Source: Xenorhabdus stockiae (GTDB taxonomy: Bacteria; Pseudomonadota; Gammaproteobacteria; Enterobacterales; Enterobacteriaceae). Taken from it: a stretch of DNA of 64,000 nucleotides. The notes beneath the pieces are model-generated. The model searched no databases, had not been told where the DNA came from, and saw only the letters and a list, made by a program, of their open reading frames with translations. The DNA is taken from contig NZ_NJAJ01000014.1 in assembly GCF_002632825.1 (NCBI RefSeq), forward strand, positions 53,961 through 117,960, in the 5' to 3' direction. Each line of letters begins with the position of its first letter. The stretch's first letter is position 1. Made by a program: the position numbers and the translations under genes. Positions 58,030 to 64,000 of this stretch are shown here, piece after piece.

Positions 58030-59883
58030 CTAGCCAGACACTCCATTATTTCGTTGCTCATTAAACGGTGAGGTATTCAGACGAGCCAGCTCCTCGAAAG
58101 TCAGAGTATGACTCTGAGGCTTCTCGTTTTCTCCAAGCTCTGCAATACGCAGCTTCAGTGGCATCGGGCAAACCACGCCGCTGAATATACAAGTGCCGGT
58201 TGCGAGCGTCGGAATTGATTCCTCAGTAAGACGATCAATATAAGAAACTGACTTTTCGATTGCATAGAGATCGTTTTGGTTTATCAGCCGGTGAATGAAG
58301 TAGTTATGCGCCTGAGAAATAATTGTCGGGGATATATCGTTTGGACGCTGGCTGGAAATAGTTACAAAAACGCCAAATTTCCTTCCTTCTTTGATTATTT
58401 CCTCAAAAGTTTCGAGCCTGTAATCCTTCCAATTTTCAGATTCACGGTATGATGCACTGGAAAGTATATTATGAGCCTCATCAATAATTAGATGCAGTGT
58501 AGACGGAACCTGGCTTGATTTTTTTACCGAATAAGCCCACTTTGCCAGCAGTAAGGGTAAAGTTTTTTTCATGGTGAGATTGACCATGTTCAGGTTAAAT
58601 ACGACAAAATTTTTAGTTTTCCAAAGATCATCATCGGCTGAAGTATCAAATATTTTCCTTATATCCTTACGTATCCCACGCATTCTGTTGATGACCGGAG
58701 AAAGATGTTCAGGATTTGAACGACTAGACAGATATTCGATGATCAACTGCAGATACATGTAATCTAGCATTTTTTCCATGAGGTCATCAGGAAACTCATA
58801 GGTCTCAGCTTTACGGTACATATTGCACTGTCGTGTTTTTTCTTCTGCATCGAAATAAATACCAGAATTCGTTCGCCATACTCCAGTTTTAAAATAAAAA
58901 TTAATATCAGTGATGAGATCTTCATCCTTTAATATTGGACGGAATAAATCAATGAGATCATCGCTTTTCTTCTTTTCACATCCGAAAAGAGTTTCAGTCA
59001 CCCGCCTTGTCAGAATTCCACGAAAATAGGCCTGAGGATTGCCTTTTGCTTCAACATACTGCCTGAATTCAAGAACCCGCTTCAGAAAAGGCTTCTGCGT
59101 TTTATCTGTCGCATCTGTCAGTACGGAGAGAATTTCATGTTCAAGTAACACACCCGTAGGCATCGGTATACGATCGCCGTCATCGCGATGTGTGTTAAGG
59201 TTATATACAATTTTGTCACGCGTGATGCAGTCCTCCCAGCCGTATTCACCATTAAAATCAAGCAGCATAAAGCGTGCCTGTTGTTTAAAATCCTCGCCAA
59301 GTAGCTCACCCAGTGCTTTATAGCCGTGCTGGTAAAGAGCAGCGAGTGTATTTGATTTCCCGCTGCCCGTATTACCGAAAATGGCAATGTGTGAATTGAG
59401 TAGACCGCTGACTGGAAGGGTGATATCAATATCCTCCAGATCTGTGCGCGAAAATTGAAGTCCACCCTTACCTGGATCTGCAATGGAGTGAATAAGCTGG
59501 AGGGTTTCTTCAGTAAGAATGAAGGCTTCGTTACCTATCAAAGGGAGTTCGCGCGTCCCGCCCGTGAACTTACCGTAGCGGTCAATGTATCCTGAAAGGT
59601 TTGCAGTTAGATATCTACGATAACGCAATGAATCGCTCCCGCTTCCTGAAAGGGTCTTTTCTTCGACGATTTTTTCAGTTTCCACTTTCGCAATTAGGCT
59701 CATAAATCCTTTTTTTATTTCAATGAAACTGCCTACTGAAACATTTTTGAGCACTTTCCCATGAAAAAAAAGATCGCTGAGATTTTTGTTTTTATCAACC
59801 AGTACACTCACCGTTCTGCCTGATACTTCACAGACCTCACCGACCCTTAATATTGCCTCTTCATTAACAAGAACGGACGTCAT
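58030..59883 (-). CDS. herA: HerA-like ATPase of a SIR2-HerA antiviral system
   Basis: A 617-residue protein. The N-terminal HAS-type beta-barrel (EEAILRVGEVCEVSGRTVSVLV) is followed by Walker A GNTGSGKS (170-177), LLDFNGEYGW, Walker B HLIIDEAHN and an arginine-finger-like GRKFGVFVTISSQRP. HerA ATPases form hexameric DNA-translocating rings. Paired with SIR2 they form a large complex that degrades NAD+ and attacks nucleic acid during phage infection. The start at 59883 has AGGAGGG upstream and overlaps the SIR2 stop by four nt (ATGA). Confidence 0.92.
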   Translation of the reverse strand: MTSVLVNEEAILRVGEVCEVSGRTVSVLVDKNKNLSDLFFHGKVLKNVSVGSFIEIKKGFMSLIAKVETEKIVEEKTLSGSGSDSLRYRRYLTANLSGYIDRYGKFTGGTRELPLIGNEAFILTEETLQLIHSIADPGKGGLQFSRTDLEDIDITLPVSGLLNSHIAIFGNTGSGKSNTLAALYQHGYKALGELLGEDFKQQARFMLLDFNGEYGWEDCITRDKIVYNLNTHRDDGDRIPMPTGVLLEHEILSVLTDATDKTQKPFLKRVLEFRQYVEAKGNPQAYFRGILTRRVTETLFGCEKKKSDDLIDLFRPILKDEDLITDINFYFKTGVWRTNSGIYFDAEEKTRQCNMYRKAETYEFPDDLMEKMLDYMYLQLIIEYLSSRSNPEHLSPVINRMRGIRKDIRKIFDTSADDDLWKTKNFVVFNLNMVNLTMKKTLPLLLAKWAYSVKKSSQVPSTLHLIIDEAHNILSSASYRESENWKDYRLETFEEIIKEGRKFGVFVTISSQRPNDISPTIISQAHNYFIHRLINQNDLYAIEKSVSYIDRLTEESIPTLATGTCIFSGVVCPMPLKLRIAELGENEKPQSHTLTFEELARLNTSPFNEQRNNGVSG

Positions 59884-60926
59884 TTCTTCCCTCCTAAAAA
59901 GCAAGTAATAATTTCAGTCAGCTTCGAAAAGTCGAGAGCAGCGTCAGGGGTATAAACCACGTCGATGTTTGAGAAATCACTAAATTTATCAATGAAATGG
60001 GATCGTGCAATGTCATCATAAGCAAAAATAACAATCTTTAGCGTGGCATTGCGCAAAGCTTTTTTCGTAAGCGTTTCAATATGTTCGTCCGCAAATGAAA
60101 AGCCGAAAACTACCAGTAACGTGCCTTCCTTATCCAGTTCATTGGCGTAAGTACGCAGCAAATCGTAATAGATATTGTCCAACACGGTTTCACGGAATTT
60201 GTCTTTTCTTGGAAGAACAAGCTGATGTGAAGTGACCCACTCCTGCCTTTTAACTGTGCTGTCAAAAGACATCGGTTTCAACTCCTTAATTGAGTAATAT
60301 ATATTTTTTTCAAAACTATGCCAGGAGAGAGAACCATGAAGTTTTATCAGATTCACAGTCGGTAGTTCTACGCTGTAATTATATAGATTTCCGGTGGCAT
60401 GGATCGTTTGATAAAAGCATTTTGCATCAAATATCATTCTATTATAGATATCGGCACGCTGGCGGAAGCCATCGTTAAGAATAATATTGTTGTTGGTAAC
60501 CGCTGCATTCTCAATAAACAGGTCATAGTTGGTCGTAAATAGATTAATCCTGCGAGGTAACAGCCCAGTACGTCGCCGCGTCAGGAGCATTTCAAGCGCC
60601 TGAATAAACTTCGTATAGTTATTCTGTGTCGCTTCAACCTCCTGCGCGATATCTGGGAGGAGTTCTTCACCAGGCTGGTTTCGTTTAAGAAGAACATTAT
60701 TTGCCCTCCATATGCTGTTGAGAAACTTTTCTGCTTTGTTAAAGTATTCTTCATCATCCTCTGACCGCACAAGGGCTTCGAGTTCATTCTCGATATCACC
60801 AAGAACTTTAATTGCAGGAAGAGAAGCGCCTGAGCCGATAAGAAAGTTGATATTAGCAGACTGGAAGATGCGCTCGAAAAATTCTCGATCTCTGTCCTGA
60901 CCGTAGTACGCCCGCTGAAGAGCCAT
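59880..60926 (-). CDS. SIR2-domain effector of a SIR2-HerA antiviral system
   Basis: The 348-residue SIR2-like NADase domain has the nucleotide-binding FLIGSGASLPAI (about 28-39), the catalytic-Asn motif FTTNYDLFIEN, the catalytic-His motif IKLHGSLSW, and LLVVFGFSFADEH. It is the first gene of a two-gene operon with HerA. On phage sensing such SIR2 proteins deplete NAD+ and abort infection (established for SIR2-HerA, also called Nezha). All expected SIR2 motifs are intact. Confidence 0.92.
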   Translation of the reverse strand: MALQRAYYGQDRDREFFERIFQSANINFLIGSGASLPAIKVLGDIENELEALVRSEDDEEYFNKAEKFLNSIWRANNVLLKRNQPGEELLPDIAQEVEATQNNYTKFIQALEMLLTRRRTGLLPRRINLFTTNYDLFIENAAVTNNNIILNDGFRQRADIYNRMIFDAKCFYQTIHATGNLYNYSVELPTVNLIKLHGSLSWHSFEKNIYYSIKELKPMSFDSTVKRQEWVTSHQLVLPRKDKFRETVLDNIYYDLLRTYANELDKEGTLLVVFGFSFADEHIETLTKKALRNATLKIVIFAYDDIARSHFIDKFSDFSNIDVVYTPDAALDFSKLTEIITCFLGGKK

Positions 60927-61176
60927 GCTGTGCTGTTCCTTATATGTGATGGATAAGAATCAATCTACATACTACGACATCGCACACATTATGTTTATAT
61001 GTTATTGGTATGGGAAAATGTCCGCTCCTTGCTCATAGCCAACTGAGGCTGTTGCCACTGGCCGTTTTATCGTTGAAAGGGGCGTTAAATCACCAAGAGG
61101 GGGGTCAGTGTTATGTAAACAATATGGGCTTGCCTCCCTCTGAAAGTACCTTTTCTATTACAACAAGGAGCCAATA

Positions 61177-61791
61177 GTGCCAAATAATTCGTTCAGAAAA
61201 GTTGAAATAATCCATCTCGGACTACAAATTCTTTCACAAGCTACAACGATAATCGCAGCAATTGTCGTTGGACTTTGGGGGTACTACTCCACTGTATATG
61301 TGAAAAAGGAAAAGGAAGTCACAGAATATACACTAAAGGAGTTTGAACAGAGGACCACACAAAAGCCGCATATCCAGGCAAAGGTTGAATCGACAATTCA
61401 GCCAATCGAAAATGGACTGAACCTGCTTCAAGTTAAGGTTACCCTGTCTAATCTTGGCAATAAAGAAAGCAATGTTATTCTGGACGATGATGCCCTAACT
61501 CTGATACCCGTAGCCTTTTCCTAGGGGAAACCAATCTATCAGAAGCCAATTAACCTCCTTTCAGGCCGCTATGCGGGAACTCTTAGCCGAATACCTCTGC
61601 AATTCGTTAATATCGGTGCTGGCGAGAGCTATGAGCTCACATTCGTGCATAGCTTAAAAAATCCAGGAACTTTCCTAATCCACTTTCTTGCTCTCAACGG
61701 TATAACTCCCTCTGAGAAGGAATTTTCTTTCACAAAGGGCATACCATACCAGTATGCCGTCGGTGCGGACCAATACATAGTCATAAAGTAG
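61177..61791 (+). pseudogene. Membrane-anchored protein gene with an in-frame amber codon
   Basis: The GTG start has a near-perfect AAGGAG six nt upstream. The N-terminus has one membrane helix (about 12-36, ILSQATTIIAAIVVGLWGYY), then a charged segment and a beta-rich domain (LNLLQVKVTLSNLGNKESNV). A TAG at 61522-61524 is codon 116. The same frame continues without any other stop to TAG 61789-61791 (205 codons) with a protein-like sequence (IPLQFVNIGAGESYELTFVH). So a 204-residue protein is interrupted by a single amber codon. It is divergent from SIR2-HerA. It may be a dead third gene or depend on suppression. Confidence 0.75.
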
Positions 61792-62369
61792 AAAAGTTCT
61801 CTCATTTAAAGGGTATTTTTAGCATTTTCTGTCCACGATTATTGAGATTCAAGTCTAATAGCAAGATGTGGGACAACTAGCTCAATATAACAACCATCAT
61901 ATGGTGATTTTTTATCCTTTGCTGGTAGTGTCAGAAAAGGCTGTTTTTTAGCCAATCTATAAACAGGTAAAATCACACATTCTGATCTTGTCAATTCTTT
62001 ATTTTGTCCTTCGTACAGTTAATCTTGTTATCGCAATCATAAATATGGCGATTTTTTAACCTTTGTTGTCCGAGGCAATAAAGGTTGTTTTTTGCACAAC
62101 AAAGCAATATTGAAAAATATAACTTAAATTCAATATGTTATATATTTAGTTTAACTCATCTTGATATTATAGCCATAGGATTGATGATTTTTCATGCTTG
62201 TGTGCCCGTGGCACAGAAGTCTATTTTTCATCCAGTCAATAAGCGACAATTAATTCTATAAATTGCATAAAGAGTTTACGCTTTCAATTAAACAGAATTT
62301 TTAAATAATCCTCTGTTATCAAATAACGTCTACCAAGGCATTTCAAGGACTCGATAACAGGGGGTATAC
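61792..62369 (+). other. Noncoding P4-type leader region
   Basis: A 578-nt AT-rich region without genes upstream of the AlpA gene. It contains two related hairpin-plus-T-run repeats and a third small hairpin (TGTGCC-CGT-GGCACA, about 62200-62214). P4 satellites keep their transcription-termination immunity RNA in a comparable place. Confidence 0.5.
61901..62093 (+). repeat. Two repeated terminator-like hairpins in the satellite leader
   Basis: Repeat 1 (61901-61950) starts ATGGTGATTTTTTATCC with stem CCTTTGCTG/CAGAAAAGG, then CTGTTTTTTA. Repeat 2 (62045-62093) starts ATGGCGATTTTTTAACC with stem AACCTTTGTTG/CAATAAAGGTT, then GTTTTTTG. The offset is 144 nt. Confidence 0.65.
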
Positions 62370-62576
62370 ATGCCAACAATGACAACATCTAAAGAAAGTC
62401 TTATTCGCCTGCCAGAAGTTCAGCGCAGAACGGGCTATAGCAAGGCATGGATCTACAGGCTGATTAAAGAAGATAAATTCCCGAAACAAGTCAAAATCGG
62501 CCCTCGTTCGGTTGCGTTTGTTGAATCAGAAATTGATGGTTGGGTAGATCAACGGATTGCTGAATCTCGTACCTGA
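62370..62576 (+). CDS. AlpA-family transcriptional regulator
   Basis: A 68-residue protein with the AlpA/Vis HTH: LIRLPEVQRRTGYSKAWIYRLIKEDKFPKQVKIGPRSVAFVESEIDGWVDQR. It fits the small activators/excision regulators found before the primase in P4-like elements. AGGGGG lies upstream of the ATG. It probably drives excision or replication genes. Confidence 0.92.
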   Translation: MPTMTTSKESLIRLPEVQRRTGYSKAWIYRLIKEDKFPKQVKIGPRSVAFVESEIDGWVDQRIAESRT

Positions 62577-62669
62577 TAACGTACTGACCTGAATTTTGGT
62601 GTATTAATTCACAGTGCAGGCAATCTACCCATTAAGAGATATATAAATCTTGCAATTGTTATTTAAACG

Positions 62670-62698
62670 AAAAAAGGATAGCAACATGGGAGCTATCC
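62670..62698 (-). terminator. Terminator of the ribbon-helix-helix gene
   Basis: On the minus strand GGATAGC and GCTATCC form a stem with a 9-nt loop, followed by a TTTTTT run. Confidence 0.75.
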
Positions 62699-62720
62699 TC
62701 CTGATGAACTATCGGTTGGT

Positions 62721-62894
62721 TCAACCTTTGGGTTCAATGCTGCGTGATTGGAGTTCTTTACGGAGTATGCGCTTGATCCATGTAGCAAGAGAAGCATCAC
62801 CATCGGCTTTTGCTTGTTCTTCAAGTTGTTGTCTGAATTCTTCCGTCAATCTCATTTGGTATTGCGGAGATCGTTTTTCTTTTTGTGTTGACAT
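62721..62894 (-). CDS. Arc-like ribbon-helix-helix repressor
   Basis: A 57-residue protein from MSTQKEKRSPQYQMRL; the longer frame upstream covers its own control region. YQMRLTEEFRQQLEEQAKADGDASLATWIKRIL is the strand-helix-helix pattern of Arc-type repressors. It is divergent from the primase gene, and palindromic sites lie right at its start, so autoregulation and control of the primase are likely. Confidence 0.75.
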   Translation of the reverse strand: MSTQKEKRSPQYQMRLTEEFRQQLEEQAKADGDASLATWIKRILRKELQSRSIEPKG

Positions 62895-62937
62895 GGTAAT
62901 TACCCAAGGATATTTTAAATTACATGGTAATGACCAT
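62895..62937. promoter_or_regulatory. Paired operator sites between RHH gene and primase
   Basis: GGTAATTACC (62895-62904) is a perfect palindrome touching the RHH start codon. ATGGTAATGACCAT (62924-62937) is a near-palindrome sharing GGTAAT. The spacing is about three helical turns. Confidence 0.55.
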
Positions 62938-63027
62938 TTTAATTTTAGTAACCAAATAAAACAACGCCCCATAGTGCTCGCAACACATACAGGGCGTCTG
63001 ACCAATAACCGTTGAGAGATAACGATA

Positions 63028-64000
63028 ATGGCTGATACACAGCATAACCAAACTCGCCCTAAATTGACATCTTTGGATAAATCAGGCAGCCAAAAACCGC
63101 TCGAATTTATTCAAACCGTGAAGCAATCCGCTATGTACCATTGGGCAAATCTGTTACCTGCCTGTGGTATCGATATTCCTGCAAAGGGTAAACATAGCGC
63201 TTGCCCTGTCTGCGGCGGCACCGACCGTTTTCACTTTATTGATGACCATCATCACGGCAACTGGCACTGTCGCCAGTGTGATCTTCCGAACTACGGCGAT
63301 GGATTGGATTTAGTAGCGAAAACCAACCGTATCTCAGTTCTTGAGGCTGCTAAGATTGTTGCTAACGTACTGGCATTACCTTTGCCAGAATCCAAACCAG
63401 CCAAAGAAATCACTTATCCAGTACAGCCGATTGCCGAAAGAGTCGCGGCACTGATGGCACAGACTGTCGTGGGGCAATCTCCCTATCTGGCTGCAAAGGG
63501 ACTACAACACCATAATCAGCGTTTACTGGAAGATAGTTCCTTATTATTGGCACTGACAGCGTTAGATAAAAAGGTCACTGGTGCACAGATCATTAAACCT
63601 GACGGTGAGAAAAAATTACTGTCTGGCAGCCAGAAGAAAGGCGCATTTATCGCCCTATCAGAGCTGAGCGAACACCCCGGCGCAGTTATTATTGCCGAAG
63701 GTTACGCCACTGCGCTCACAGTTGATCAACTCTATAAAGGCACTGTTTTGGCAGCGCTGGATGCAGGCAATTTGTATTCTGTTGCTAAAGCCGTTAGAGA
63801 GCATTGGCCGGACACTAAAATTATTCTGGCAGCAGATAATGACTGGCATCACCCCGACGAACTGGATAAGAACGGCAGAACAAAGGTAAATATCGGCAAG
63901 GTTTCAGCAGAGAAAGCGGCTCTTGCAGTGAATGGTTGGGTTACGTTACCACCTACGGAATACAAAGCCGATTGGGATGATTATCGCCAGCAGCATGGTA
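63028..64000 (+). CDS. P4 alpha-type primase/helicase (3' end outside window)
   Basis: The frame is open from ATG 63028 to the window edge (324 codons). The N-terminus has a zinc-binding part (HSACPVCGGTDRFHFID, then WHCRQCD). A Toprim-type primase region follows with VIIAEGYATALT and ILAADND, separated as in P4 alpha. The C-terminal helicase and origin-binding domains would follow. It directs satellite replication. Confidence 0.92.
   Translation, partial: MADTQHNQTRPKLTSLDKSGSQKPLEFIQTVKQSAMYHWANLLPACGIDIPAKGKHSACPVCGGTDRFHFIDDHHHGNWHCRQCDLPNYGDGLDLVAKTNRISVLEAAKIVANVLALPLPESKPAKEITYPVQPIAERVAALMAQTVVGQSPYLAAKGLQHHNQRLLEDSSLLLALTALDKKVTGAQIIKPDGEKKLLSGSQKKGAFIALSELSEHPGAVIIAEGYATALTVDQLYKGTVLAALDAGNLYSVAKAVREHWPDTKIILAADNDWHHPDELDKNGRTKVNIGKVSAEKAALAVNGWVTLPPTEYKADWDDYRQQHG

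Larger units (their letters stand above)
56160..64000. mobile_element. P4-like satellite/island (right end outside window)
   Basis: It begins at the att repeat with a P4-type integrase, then an antiviral cargo cassette, a noncoding leader, an AlpA-type activator and a P4 alpha-type primase. The gene order is that of P4-family satellites. The absence of capsid genes fits a helper-dependent element. Confidence 0.8.

Noticed and set aside
61522..61524. Programmed recoding (pyrrolysine or suppression) at the amber codon
   Set aside because: No recoding signal is visible and the organism is not expected to decode TAG, so a nonsense mutation is the simpler reading.

Overview
The window looks like the chromosome of an entomopathogenic enterobacterium, most probably Xenorhabdus (or Photorhabdus), family Morganellaceae. 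This is inferred from a large NRPS, the gene order uvrY-uvrC-pgsA-tRNA(Gly)-tRNA(Cys)-tRNA(Leu) typical of Enterobacterales, AT-rich intergenic DNA, and small protein families (DUF1240, DUF5347 types) that I associate with these genera. No species marker is present, so the genus is an inference.

Bases 1-22276 are chromosomal backbone and accessory metabolism. They hold the 3' end of an NRPS (terminal C-A-T-TE module, manually read as proline-activating), a cioAB-type cyanide-insensitive bd oxidase operon with its small third subunit, and phoH behind a PhoB-type promoter and a leader ORF that overlaps a terminator. They continue with endonuclease I, a small SnoaL-like protein, two UspF-like proteins, the arginine-dependent acid resistance pair adiA-adiC, a histidine phosphatase, a free-standing type II thioesterase, a small channel-like membrane protein, a GFA-family protein, uvrY, uvrC, pgsA and three tRNAs.

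Bases 22222-56216 are a nearly complete P2-like prophage integrated in the 3' end of tRNA-Leu(UAA). It is bounded by a perfect 57-bp direct repeat (attL 22222-22278, attR 56160-56216). Read from attL the order is ogr, D, U, T, E/E' (with a -1 frameshift site), FII, FI, a Tad2-like moron, tail-fibre assembly gene, H, I, J, W, V, S, R, a cupin and a counter-oriented small moron, spanins, endolysin, holin, X, L, M, N, O, then divergent P and Q. After these come a DUF1240 gene, a predicted cos site, an AT-rich cargo pair, a terminase-like fragment, gene A and other early genes, cox, two paralogous repressors, a secreted protein and lipoprotein pair, and int.

Bases 56160-64000 (open at the right) are a P4-like satellite lying directly against the P2-like prophage. 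It has a P4-type integrase, a SIR2-HerA antiviral pair on the minus strand, a divergent gene broken by an in-frame amber codon, a noncoding leader with two repeated terminator-like hairpins, an AlpA-type regulator, a ribbon-helix-helix repressor with its own operator, and the start of a P4 alpha-type primase. A helper-like phage and a satellite therefore sit in tandem at one tRNA gene, and both carry conflict genes: a possible Thoeris anti-defence protein, a degenerate terminase homologue and SIR2-HerA.
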